A DNA stretch of 51,962 bases, taken from contig NZ_JAPFEA010000132.1 of assembly GCF_026169115.1 (NCBI RefSeq), positions 1 to 51,962 of the forward strand, in the 5' to 3' direction. The notes beneath the pieces were generated by a model. The model was given only the letters and a program-made list of their open reading frames with translations, searched no databases and had not been told where the DNA came from. The stretch comes from Intestinimonas sp. (lineage in GTDB: Bacteria; Bacillota; Clostridia; Oscillospirales; Oscillospiraceae). Position 1 is the stretch's first letter; each line of letters begins with the position of its first letter. Of this stretch, positions 44,846-51,962 are shown piece after piece. The position numbers and the translations under genes are program-made.

Positions 44846-44869
44846 GGCGTGCGGCATAGGCCGCACACC
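44846..44869 (-). terminator. Terminator of the glmS-transporter operon
   Basis: Ten-base arms GGCGTGCGGC (44846-44855) and GCCGCACACC (44860-44869), one G-T type mismatch, followed on the minus strand by TTTTCTTTT. It separates the permease genes from spoIIIA. Confidence 0.88.
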
Positions 44870-44889
44870 TTTCTCCCGCTCTATCATCA

Positions 44890-45747
44890 TTATCGTTCTT
44901 TACGGGCAGCTCTCGGGTCCATGGCGTCCCGCAGGGCGTTGCCCAGGATTTGGAGGCAGACCACCGTCAGGACGATGAGAAGGCCCGGAGGCAGCCACAC
45001 CCAGGGCCGACCGGTCAGGACAGCCAGGCTGGATGCGCTCTGCATCAGGTTGCCCCAGGATGCCTGAGGTGGTCGGATGCCCACCCCCAGAAAGCTGAGA
45101 CTGGATTCGGACAGGATGGCCCGCCCCACCCGTTGGCCAAGGGCCGCCCACACCGGTGCCACTGCATTGGGCAGGACATTCCGATATAGAATGGTCCCTG
45201 TTCTGCCACCCAGGGCCCGAACTGCCAGGATATATTCCTTTTCCCGGACTGAGAGCACATTCCCGTAGACCAGCCGGGCGATCCCCGGCCAGCCCAGCAG
45301 CCCCAGGACCAGCACCAGATTGAGCACCGAAGCCCCCATCAGACTGACCAGGCACAGTGTGAGCACGATATTGGGAAAGGATTGAAACACGTCGGCCAGC
45401 CGCATGATCCAGAACTCCCACGCGCCGCGCCGGTAGCCGGCCAGCAGCCCCAGTGGGACCCCAACGGCAAGATTGATGGCGGCGGCAGCAAAGCCCACCA
45501 GCAGGGAGATGCGCCCACCGCAGATGAGCCGGGCCAATATATCCCGACCCACGTCGTCGGTCCCCAGCCAGTGTTCCGCCGAAGGAGCCGCCCAGAATCC
45601 GGCTGTCCGGTCAGTGACATTGGGCTCCAGACCCAGCAGCGGCGGCAAAAGCAGCACGCACAGAACTTCCAGGGCCAAGATGACCATACAGACCACCGCC
45701 CGCCGGTCCGACCTCAGGCGAAACCATACACGCTTACCGCTCTCCAT
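44890..45747 (-). CDS. ABC transporter permease, dipeptide/oligopeptide type (DppC/OppC)
   Basis: 285 residues, integral membrane. An N-terminal span (VVCMVILALEVLCVLLLPPLL) and the periplasmic HWLGTDDVGRDILARLICG motif are typical of DppC/OppC. The ATPase-docking EAA loop reads EKEYILAVRALGGRTGTILYRNVLPN. SFLGVGIRPPQASWG and the C-terminal LQILGNALRDAMDPR complete the signature. It overlaps the partner permease by 14 bases. No ATPase gene follows before the terminator. Confidence 0.92.
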   Translation of the reverse strand: MESGKRVWFRLRSDRRAVVCMVILALEVLCVLLLPPLLGLEPNVTDRTAGFWAAPSAEHWLGTDDVGRDILARLICGGRISLLVGFAAAAINLAVGVPLGLLAGYRRGAWEFWIMRLADVFQSFPNIVLTLCLVSLMGASVLNLVLVLGLLGWPGIARLVYGNVLSVREKEYILAVRALGGRTGTILYRNVLPNAVAPVWAALGQRVGRAILSESSLSFLGVGIRPPQASWGNLMQSASSLAVLTGRPWVWLPPGLLIVLTVVCLQILGNALRDAMDPRAARKER

Positions 45748-46690
45748 AGCGCACCCTCGGGTCTACCAGGCCGTAGACCACATCCAGCAGCAGGCTGGTC
45801 AGCAGGACCGCCAGGGCCATCACCACCGTGACCCCCATAATCACGTTAAAGTCCCGACCACTGACGGCGGAGAACATCAGGCTGCCCATGCCCGGCCAGC
45901 CGAAGATCCGCTCCACGACCACAGACCCGCCGATGATGTGGGGGATGTGGGTCAGGATGCTGGTGAGCACCGGGATCAGGGCACTGCGCAGAGCGTGACG
46001 GACCAGGACCACCCGTTCCCTCAGACCCTTGGCCCGTGCGGTCATGATGTAGTCCTCCCCCAGGACCTCCAGACAGGCGCTCTGGGTCTGCCGCAGGATG
46101 CCGCCCACATTGCTGAGCCCAATGATCCCGGCGGGTAGAATGAGATGGCGGAGCAGATCCCCGGCCCCTCCCCCGCCTGCGGCCCGATACATGCCAGAGG
46201 CCGGCAGCCACCCCAGCTTCACCGAAAAGAGAAAAATGGCTGCCAGGGCCAGGAAAAAGCCCGGTACCGCCGAACCGAAGACGGTAAACAGATGGGCCAG
46301 GCGGCCCCACCCCCCTCTTGGCTCCCAGGCAGCCAGCATCCCCAGTGGAACGGCGATGACGACAGCCAGCACGACACCGGTACCGGTGAGGAGGAGCGAG
46401 GGCCAGAGACGCTGGATGATAAGCTCGGACACCTCCTGCCCATAGTGGTAGGAGCGGCCCAGATCCCCATGGAAAAGCCCCGCCAACCACAGAGCATACC
46501 GCGTCGGCAGGGGCTGATCCAGACCGAGGGCGGCTTCCATGGCCGCCCGTTCCGTCTCGCCGGCCGCTCCCTCCCCCATGAGATCCGTCAGGTCCCCGGG
46601 CGCCAGGTCCACCAGCAAAAAGACAAGGATGGTGATACCAAAGAAAACTGGAATGGCGGTGATGAGCCGCCTGCGAATGTACTGTGCCAT
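45734..46690 (-). CDS. ABC transporter permease, dipeptide/oligopeptide type (DppB/OppB)
   Basis: 318 residues. The N-terminus MAQYIRRRLITAIPVFFGITILVFLLVDLAPGD is the DppB/OppB signature, followed by GLDQPLPTRYALWLAG and GDLGRSY. The EAA loop is EDYIMTARAKGLRERVVLVRHALRSA, and IIGGSVVVERIFGWPGMGSL follows. It pairs with the DppC-type permease that overlaps it. It is 94 bases after the solute-binding gene, with a hairpin between. Confidence 0.93.
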   Translation of the reverse strand: MAQYIRRRLITAIPVFFGITILVFLLVDLAPGDLTDLMGEGAAGETERAAMEAALGLDQPLPTRYALWLAGLFHGDLGRSYHYGQEVSELIIQRLWPSLLLTGTGVVLAVVIAVPLGMLAAWEPRGGWGRLAHLFTVFGSAVPGFFLALAAIFLFSVKLGWLPASGMYRAAGGGGAGDLLRHLILPAGIIGLSNVGGILRQTQSACLEVLGEDYIMTARAKGLRERVVLVRHALRSALIPVLTSILTHIPHIIGGSVVVERIFGWPGMGSLMFSAVSGRDFNVIMGVTVVMALAVLLTSLLLDVVYGLVDPRVRYGER

Positions 46691-46727
46691 TGTAATTCCT
46701 CCTGCACTTCCGGCCCGGTTAGGGCAC

Positions 46728-46753
46728 AGGGGGTCCCGCCTTCGGGGCCCCCT
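46728..46753. promoter_or_regulatory. Intergenic hairpin between binding protein and permease genes
   Basis: Arms 46728-46738 and 46743-46753 (AGGGGG, mismatch, CCCG and complement) around a 4-base loop. No T run follows, so it is not a plain terminator. Such hairpins commonly stabilise the upstream binding-protein mRNA and lower permease expression. Confidence 0.6.
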
Positions 46754-46784
46754 TACGGAGGTCTATTCTATACAGTGTAAATGT

Positions 46785-48368
46785 TTATTCCTTTACCCAT
46801 TCCCACACATTCTCGTTGGAGAAGCTGGCCGAGGGGTAATCGATGTTGGCCACCGTGGGAGACTGGACATGGAGGGCCGTCCCGAACCACAGGGGGATAA
46901 AGGGGCGCTCCTGCGCCAGATAGGAGTCCAGTTCGGCCACAAGCTCCATGCGCTTGTCCACGTCGGTCTCAGCCCGGATGGCCTGGATGCGCTGGCTGTA
47001 CGGTGTAAGGTCGGCAATATGGAAGAGATTGTTGGTCTCTGAAAGGCGGGGTTCCGTGAACCACAGGGGCAGCGCAGCAGGTGTGTGGCTGGCAATGCCC
47101 AGATCGTAGGTCCCGTCGGCCATCCCGGCAAACATAGCCGCCGAGTCCACCGTCTCAATGGTGATGTTGATGCCTGCCTCTGCCAGGTTCTGCTGCATCA
47201 GAGCGGCCAGTCCGGCGCGGTTGGAGGTGCATACCAGAGTATAGCTCCTGCCGTCGTATCCGGCTTCGGCCAGCAGGGACCTGGCTCCCTCCACATCCCG
47301 CGCTCCCGCCGGTTCCGCAGCGGCAGCATAGGGGCCTTCGGGGCTGAGGCTGCTCCCCGCCGGCCTGCCAAGGCCATGGGTAGACTGCTCGCACAGCAGT
47401 TCCTTGTCCAGCGCCAGCTCAATGGCCCGGCGGACTCGGGCGTCCGGGATACGCTCTGCATTGAGCATCAGCTCAAAGAAGGTGTTGGGCACCGTCCCCT
47501 TTAGAACCGTCAGTCCGCTGCTCTCCGCCAGAGACGCATTCTCGGTGGTGATATTGCCGCCGATGGCGTAGTAGTCCATGTCCCCGGCAATGAGGGCTGT
47601 GAGGAGGTTGGACTTGTCCATCACTGTGATGACCAGCTTGTCAAAGCCGGGGCGTCCCAGCTGGTAATCCGGGTTTGCTGCCAGGGTGAGACGGCTGCCG
47701 GGCACTTCCTCCAGAAACCGGCACGGCCCGGAGCCCACCGGCGCCTTCCAGAACTCCAACTCCATAAGGCCGGCGGGGTCCTCCCCCTCCAGCAGATGGG
47801 TGGGCAGGACATAAAATTCCCGGTTCTTATTCAGCAGGAAATCCTCCGGGGTCGTCGGGTCCCGAAAGGTAAATTTCAAGGTGTACTCGTCCACCGCCTC
47901 CACGCCGAAGGTCTCCCCTGCCACCCGGCAGCCGTCCTGGTCGGTCCCGGTGAATACGGAAAAATTCCCCCGGCCCAGCACCGGACAAGCCGGATCAGTC
48001 ATGAGGGTGAAGGTCTCCACCCAATGCTCCGCCGTCACAGGCGTGCCGTCATGGAAGGCAGCCTGTTCATCCAAATGGAAGAGGGCGGTGTGGCCGTCCT
48101 CACTCCCCTCCCAGCTTTTGGCTGCCCGTGGAGAGAGGCGCCCGTCGGCATGGACATAGGCCAGGCGGTCATAGAGCTTGTCGTAGATCATACGGGCATA
48201 GTTGCTGCCGGAAATGCTGTTATAAGGCATCAGGCTGTCCCAGGGATTGGAGATGCCATAGTTTACCGTTACGCCTGCCACTTTGCCGTCCCCCGGCCCG
48301 CAGGCCGGCAGGAGGGCCAGCAGGGCGGCCAGCGCCAGGGCTGCCGCCAAAAATCTCCCCCGCCTCAT
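46785..48368 (-). CDS. Solute-binding lipoprotein, family 5 (peptide/dipeptide type)
   Basis: 527 residues. The signal peptide has a lipobox LPAC with the lipidated cysteine C23. Family 5 features are VNYGISNPWDSLMPYNSISGSNYARMIYDKLYDRL at the start, YVHADGRLSPRAAKSWE, HDGTPVTAEHWVETFTLM and FRDPTTPEDFLLNK. It captures peptides, or in some relatives nickel or glycosides, at the outer face of the membrane. Its ATG overlaps the glmS stop by ATGA, an unusual partner for a transporter. Substrate unknown. Confidence 0.9.
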   Translation of the reverse strand: MRRGRFLAAALALAALLALLPACGPGDGKVAGVTVNYGISNPWDSLMPYNSISGSNYARMIYDKLYDRLAYVHADGRLSPRAAKSWEGSEDGHTALFHLDEQAAFHDGTPVTAEHWVETFTLMTDPACPVLGRGNFSVFTGTDQDGCRVAGETFGVEAVDEYTLKFTFRDPTTPEDFLLNKNREFYVLPTHLLEGEDPAGLMELEFWKAPVGSGPCRFLEEVPGSRLTLAANPDYQLGRPGFDKLVITVMDKSNLLTALIAGDMDYYAIGGNITTENASLAESSGLTVLKGTVPNTFFELMLNAERIPDARVRRAIELALDKELLCEQSTHGLGRPAGSSLSPEGPYAAAAEPAGARDVEGARSLLAEAGYDGRSYTLVCTSNRAGLAALMQQNLAEAGINITIETVDSAAMFAGMADGTYDLGIASHTPAALPLWFTEPRLSETNNLFHIADLTPYSQRIQAIRAETDVDKRMELVAELDSYLAQERPFIPLWFGTALHVQSPTVANIDYPSASFSNENVWEWVKE

Positions 48369-50200
48369 TCCACAGTCACCGACTTGGCCAGATTCCGGGG
48401 CTTATCGATGTCGCAGCCCCGCATCAGCGCCACATAATAGGCAAACAGCTGCATCGGAATCACATCCAGGCTGGGCAGGAGCATGGGGTGGGTATCCGGC
48501 ACCGTAATCACATGATCCGCCGTCCCGGCCATCTCTTTTGCTCGGGACGCAACGGTAAGGCCCAGCACATCGGCTCCCCGGGACTTCACCTCCACCACAT
48601 TGCTCATGAGCTTGTCAAAGAGCTGCACCCGGCTGGCCAGGGCCACCACCAGGGTGCCGTCTTCAATGAGGGAAATGGTCCCGTGCTTGAGTTCACCGGC
48701 AGCGTAAGCCTCAGAGTGGATGTAGGAGATCTCTTTCAGCTTCAAAGAGCCCTCCAGTCCGATGGCGTAGTCGATATTCCGCCCGATGAAGAAGATGGAT
48801 TCGTGGTTGAAGTAGATGGAGGCATAGTACTGGATGGCCTCCCGGTGGGACAGGACCTCTTCCATTTTGGCGGGGATGGTGAGCAGCTCGGCTACGATCT
48901 CCTCATAAGCCGCCTCGCTCACGGTACCCAGCAGCTCGGCAAACCGCAGCGCGATGAGATAGATCACAGCCAACTGGGTGGAATATGCCTTGGTGGTAGC
49001 CACAGCAATCTCGGGGCCGGCCCAGGTGTAGAGCACGCCGTCCGACTCCCGGGCAATGGTGGAGCCCACCACATTCACGATGGACAGCACCCGTCCGCCC
49101 AGGCGCTTGGCCTCCCGCATGGCCGCCAGTGTGTCGATGGTCTCGCCGGACTGGCTGATAACGATACATAATGTGTGCTCGGTCACCAGCGGTTCGCAGT
49201 AGCGGAATTCAGAGGCCAGGGTGACCTCCACCGGCTTGCGGAGGATGCCTTCCAGGATATACTTGGCCACCATGCCCACATGGTAGGAGGAGCCGCAGGC
49301 AATGATATATATCTTATCCATGGCCTTGAGCTGTTCTTCGGTGATCTCCAGCTCGTCCAGCACCACCCGCCCGTTTTGTATGCGGGGAAAGACCGTGTCC
49401 CGGAAGGCTTTGGGCTGTTCCATGATCTCCTTGGCCATGAAGTGTTCGTACCCGCCCTTTTCGGCGGCGGAGATCTCCCAGTCCACATGGTGGAGCTCCT
49501 TCTGCACCGGCTGGAGGTAGGGGTGGTTGTAGACCTGGATACCGTCCCTGGTGAGGACGGCAATCTCTCCATCGTCCAGATAATAGACGTCCCGAGTGTA
49601 TTTGATGACGGCGGTGACGTCGCTGGCCAGGAAGTGAAAGCCCTCCCCCAGGCCCAGGATCAGGGGACTGTCCTTCCGGGCGGCGATGAGCCGGTCGGGG
49701 CAGTCGGCACAGACGATACCCAGGGCGTAGGCGCCCTCGATGCGGTGGAGCACCTTGGTGACGGCCTCCATGATATCGCCCCGGTAGTAGTACTCCAGCA
49801 GCTGGGCCACCACCTCGGTATCGGTCTGGGAGACAAAGGACACACCCTTGGACTCCAGGAACGCTTTGATGTGGGCATAATTTTCAATGATGCCGTTGTG
49901 GACGACGGCGATCCGTCCCGATGTGCTCACATGGGGGTGTGAGTTGACGTCAGAGGGCTCCCCGTGGGTGGCCCAGCGGGTATGGCCCAGCCCAACTGTG
50001 CCGTGGATGGTCTTCCCTCCCGCCACAATGTCAGAGAGCACCTTCAGCCGCCCCTTGGCCTTGACGACTTTCAAGCCATCTGTCTCAGAGTAGACGGCCA
50101 GCCCGGCGGAGTCGTAGCCACGATACTCCAGCCGTTCCAGCCCATCGAGCAAAATGGGGGCGGCCTCCTCCCTGCCGATATATCCAACAATACCACACAT
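48365..50200 (-). CDS. glmS: Glutamine--fructose-6-phosphate aminotransferase (isomerizing)
   Basis: 611 residues. It makes glucosamine 6-phosphate from fructose 6-phosphate and glutamine, the entry to peptidoglycan amino sugars. The start is ATG 50200, so that Cys2 (MCGIVGYIG) is the N-terminal nucleophile; an upstream in-frame ATG at 50218 would block this. The glutaminase domain contains GHTRWATHGEPSDVNSHPH. Two SIS domains follow with ACGSSYHVG, SQSGETIDTLAAMREAK and the C-terminal DIDKPRNLAKSVTVE. The leader of about 35 bases is too short for a glmS ribozyme. It has its own promoter and is translationally coupled to the solute-binding gene. Confidence 0.97.
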   Translation of the reverse strand: MCGIVGYIGREEAAPILLDGLERLEYRGYDSAGLAVYSETDGLKVVKAKGRLKVLSDIVAGGKTIHGTVGLGHTRWATHGEPSDVNSHPHVSTSGRIAVVHNGIIENYAHIKAFLESKGVSFVSQTDTEVVAQLLEYYYRGDIMEAVTKVLHRIEGAYALGIVCADCPDRLIAARKDSPLILGLGEGFHFLASDVTAVIKYTRDVYYLDDGEIAVLTRDGIQVYNHPYLQPVQKELHHVDWEISAAEKGGYEHFMAKEIMEQPKAFRDTVFPRIQNGRVVLDELEITEEQLKAMDKIYIIACGSSYHVGMVAKYILEGILRKPVEVTLASEFRYCEPLVTEHTLCIVISQSGETIDTLAAMREAKRLGGRVLSIVNVVGSTIARESDGVLYTWAGPEIAVATTKAYSTQLAVIYLIALRFAELLGTVSEAAYEEIVAELLTIPAKMEEVLSHREAIQYYASIYFNHESIFFIGRNIDYAIGLEGSLKLKEISYIHSEAYAAGELKHGTISLIEDGTLVVALASRVQLFDKLMSNVVEVKSRGADVLGLTVASRAKEMAGTADHVITVPDTHPMLLPSLDVIPMQLFAYYVALMRGCDIDKPRNLAKSVTVE

Positions 50201-50243
50201 AGGATCGTTCTCCTCCAATTCTTTATGGGGAAATCAGTAAATT

Positions 50244-50272
50244 ATTATATCATCCTCTCAGCCATCCCACAA
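50244..50272 (-). promoter_or_regulatory. Promoter of the glmS operon
   Basis: TTGTGG (50267-50272), 17-bp spacer, perfect TATAAT (50244-50249), minus strand. Confidence 0.7.
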
Positions 50273-50315
50273 CATAAATTTCCGCGCGTGCACCTTCAAA
50301 TTGAGAAACCAATGC

Positions 50316-50344
50316 TTGACATTACGGCTTTGACCAATTATAAT
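50316..50344 (+). promoter_or_regulatory. Consensus promoter of tRNA-Pro
   Basis: TTGACA (50316-50321), 17-bp spacer, TATAAT (50339-50344): a perfect sigma-A consensus, 20 bases before the tRNA. Confidence 0.9.
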
Positions 50345-50364
50345 AAGTCTTCGGTAAAACATTT

Positions 50365-50441
50365 CCGGGTGTGGCGAAGCTTGGTATCGCGCTTGGTTCG
50401 GGTCCAAGAGGCCGTGGGTTCGAATCCCGCCACTCGGACCA
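50365..50441 (+). tRNA. tRNA-Pro (CGG anticodon)
   Basis: A 77-base cloverleaf with encoded CCA. The acceptor arms CCGGGTG/CACTCGG (one G-T pair) enclose a D arm GCGA...TCGC, an anticodon stem CTTGG/CCAAG around TTCGGGT (anticodon CGG) and a T arm GTGGG/CCCGC with TTCGAAT. The discriminator is A. It reads CCG proline codons. It is transcribed away from glmS. Confidence 0.97.
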
Positions 50442-50497
50442 TGCGGAGTATCATTAAATGATCTGAAAAGGTCTGTTGATGATACTCCGCATTTTTT
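50441..50497 (+). terminator. Terminator of tRNA-Pro
   Basis: Perfect 14-base arms (50441-50454 and 50479-50492, ATGCGGAGTATCAT and complement) with a 24-base loop and then TTTTT. The stem begins on the last base of the tRNA CCA. Confidence 0.9.
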
Positions 50498-50507
50498 ATT
50501 TCCAAAT

Positions 50508-51864
50508 CTATATGGCAATCTGTGCGGGGGCGTAGCTTAATGCTACGCCTTTTCTCGTTTCCAAAAGAATGTCCCGCTCGGGGATCTTCCGGCGATCTGG
50601 CACCTCAAAGGCTCCAATGCAGTTGTAGTGGATCGTCACCCGCTGATTGGTAATGCCGTCCTCCTTGACCGCAGGATAGACCTCGATGTACTGAATGAGC
50701 TCGGCAACCATGCGTTTGGTGATAGCGGTGGCGTCGGTGTAGCGGCGCACCGTTTCCAAGAAGGTGTCCACATCCATCCGCTTATCTTCCAGCTTTTTCA
50801 GTTCCAGACGAAGCGCCTTGATTTTCTTGGCATTTTCGCCTTGCTCCTGCTCGTACCGCTTGGACATTTTGGTAAACCGGGCATTTCAGATAGCCGGAAA
50901 AGACGCTGGGCTCTTGGGTAACTGTGGGGCGCTTGCGCCGTGTCCCGCCTTTTAACGCCTGTACCTTTTCCCAAGTTGGCCGGTCAATGATAGGCTCATG
51001 GACATTGAGGAAGATCGCCCTGTTCTCCGACCGGTTCTCAATCCGACGCTTCATTTTATAGGATTTGGAATAGCTTTTGAAGTTGATGACATCACCGCAG
51101 TATTCCTGCGTGGTCAAAATCTTCTTGATTGTGGTATGCCCCCATTTTGTGGGCTCCACGGTGCTTTTGGAACCGCCCTTGCTAATTCCCTTGCTGGTTC
51201 GATAGGCCGAGGGGTTCAGCGCCCCCATGTTTCCCAGCGCCGTGGCAATCTGCAAAGGCCCGTTGCCCTCCAAGGCCAGACGATAAATGCAGCGCACCAC
51301 CTCGGTGGCCTCCGGGTCAATCACCCAAAACCAGGGATCGTCCGGGTTCTTTATGTAGCCGTAGGGCGGCGGCGAAAGCGGAATCCCGGCGTTGCCCTTC
51401 ATCTTGTTGACGATCCGGCGCTTCTTGGAAATGTCTTTGGCGTAGTATTCATTCATAATGTTTTTGAACGGGGTGAAATCATCTTCGCCCTCGTCGCTGT
51501 CCACGCCATCGGAAACGGCCACCAGCCGCACATCATGGAGCGGGAAAAATTCCTCGGTGAGCCTGCCCACCTCAATGTAGTTCCGGCCCAGCCGGGAGAG
51601 GTCTTTCACAAACACCGCCGAGATGTACCCGGCCTCGATTGCGGCGATCATTTTCTGAAAGCCGGGGCGCTTCATGGTAGTGCCGGTGATCCCGTCATCC
51701 ACGAAAAAGATAGTGTCCGTGTAGCCCTTATCCTTAGCGGCCTTTTGAAGTATTTTCTTTTGGTTCTGGATGCTGTTGGACTCGCTGTCCATGTTATCGT
51801 CACGGCTCAGGCGGCAGTAGAGAGCGGCTGTGCCGGTAGAGATTTTCTTGCTTGACTGTTTCAA
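50508..51864 (-). pseudogene. Large serine recombinase with internal deletion (DUF4368 family)
   Basis: A recombinase split between two frames. From TTG 51864 (GGAGG 5 bases upstream) the N-terminal part has the catalytic serine in YCRLSRDD, the resolvase core with VKDLSRLGRNYIEVGRLTEEF and the recombinase domain (about 150-325). It reads normally to about residue 329 (SVFSGYLKCP), then turns into unrelated sequence. The frame 50508-50867 begins MSKRYEQEQGE and continues with a coiled coil and the C-terminal DUF4368 (FLETVRRYTDATAIT...RVTIHYNCIG). Roughly 100 codons, holding the zinc ribbon and the start of the coiled coil, are lost at about 50876-50886 and the frame is shifted. Such enzymes move Tn4451-like elements, but this one cannot be functional as read. 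Confidence 0.85.
50529..50553 (+). repeat. Terminator-like hairpin inside the recombinase 3' end
   Basis: GGCGTAGC (50529-50536), TTAAT, GCTACGCC (50542-50549) and TTTT on the plus strand. It lies within the coding sequence on the other strand and faces transcripts arriving from the tRNA side, acting at best as a backup stop. Confidence 0.45.
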
Positions 51865-51910
51865 AATATCCTCCTTCCTGCAATCAAGCAAGAGGTTCTT
51901 ATCTATGTAT

Positions 51911-51939
51911 ATTATACCTCTGCCGACTGCCCGTGTTAA
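51911..51939 (-). promoter_or_regulatory. Promoter of the recombinase remnant
   Basis: TTAACA (51934-51939), 17-bp spacer, perfect TATAAT (51911-51916), minus strand, about 47 bases before the TTG start. The promoter looks intact though the gene is broken. Confidence 0.75.
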
Positions 51940-51962
51940 GGATGTCGATGGAACAGTTAGGC

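Noticed and set aside
50201..50243. glmS ribozyme
   Set aside because: The leader from the predicted promoter is only about 35 bases, too short for the ribozyme core.
50508..50867. 119-residue MSKRYEQ... frame as an independent gene
   Set aside because: It is the C-terminal coiled coil and DUF4368 of the adjacent recombinase; the internal Met has no ribosome-binding site.

Overview
The window is about 52 kb of high-GC (roughly 58-60%), densely packed chromosome from an endospore-forming Clostridia. The gene content (spoIIIA operon, spoVAD/AE, SpoIID family, AddAB, primary sigma factor, T-box) and protein style point to the gut Oscillospiraceae (Flavonifractor/Lawsonibacter/Pseudoflavonifractor-like). 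That placement is an inference from composition and gene order. Most genes are on the minus strand and are therefore read right to left.

Left edge (1-590): the 3' end of an IS3-family transposase and the surviving 3' third of a HAD phosphatase gene that the insertion appears to have cut, closed by a bidirectional terminator. Then, minus strand, a replication/transcription block: flavin reductase-like gene, hflX, yigZ, dgt, dnaG, rpoD and a NUDIX hydrolase. rpmE sits upstream with its own promoter and terminator. Next come addA-addB with a small unknown gene, guaB with a near-consensus promoter lying inside the end of an acyl-ACP thioesterase gene, and a zinc-ribbon gene. A plus-strand pair spoVAD-spoVAE follows, then minus-strand queA and a SpoIID-family gene, whose promoter region overlaps that of plus-strand asd-dapA (lysine/diaminopimelate pathway, also the source of spore dipicolinate). 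An AI-2E-type membrane protein and the tyrS unit follow. tyrS is led by a T-box riboswitch with a UAC (Tyr) specifier, a frameshifted zinc-ribbon gene and a NUDIX gene.

Centre-right (28.7-44.8 kb): two minus-strand units reproduce the classic Firmicutes order. They are spoIIIAA-AB-AC-AD-AE-AF-AG-AH (preceded by a good sigma-E-type promoter), then asp23, then nusB-(TsaD paralogue)-xseA-xseB-ispA-(PAP2-like)-dxs-tlyA-nadK-argR-recN-(YcxB). Compared with Bacillus, a TsaD paralogue stands where folD would be, and nadK and a PAP2-like gene are inserted.

Right edge (44.8-51.96 kb): glmS is translationally coupled to a dipeptide-type solute-binding lipoprotein and two permeases, with no ATPase gene. 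A tRNA-Pro(CGG) follows with a perfect consensus promoter and a strong terminator, and then a large serine recombinase inactivated by an internal out-of-frame deletion. Together with the left-edge insertion this marks both ends as touched by mobile DNA.

I found no CRISPR array, no prophage and no clearly new defence or biosynthetic system. The items most worth a second look are the TsaD paralogue, the ATPase-less glmS-linked transporter, the overlapping divergent asd/SpoIID promoters with a structured leader, the decayed first gene of the T-box operon, and spoVAD-AE without spoVAC.
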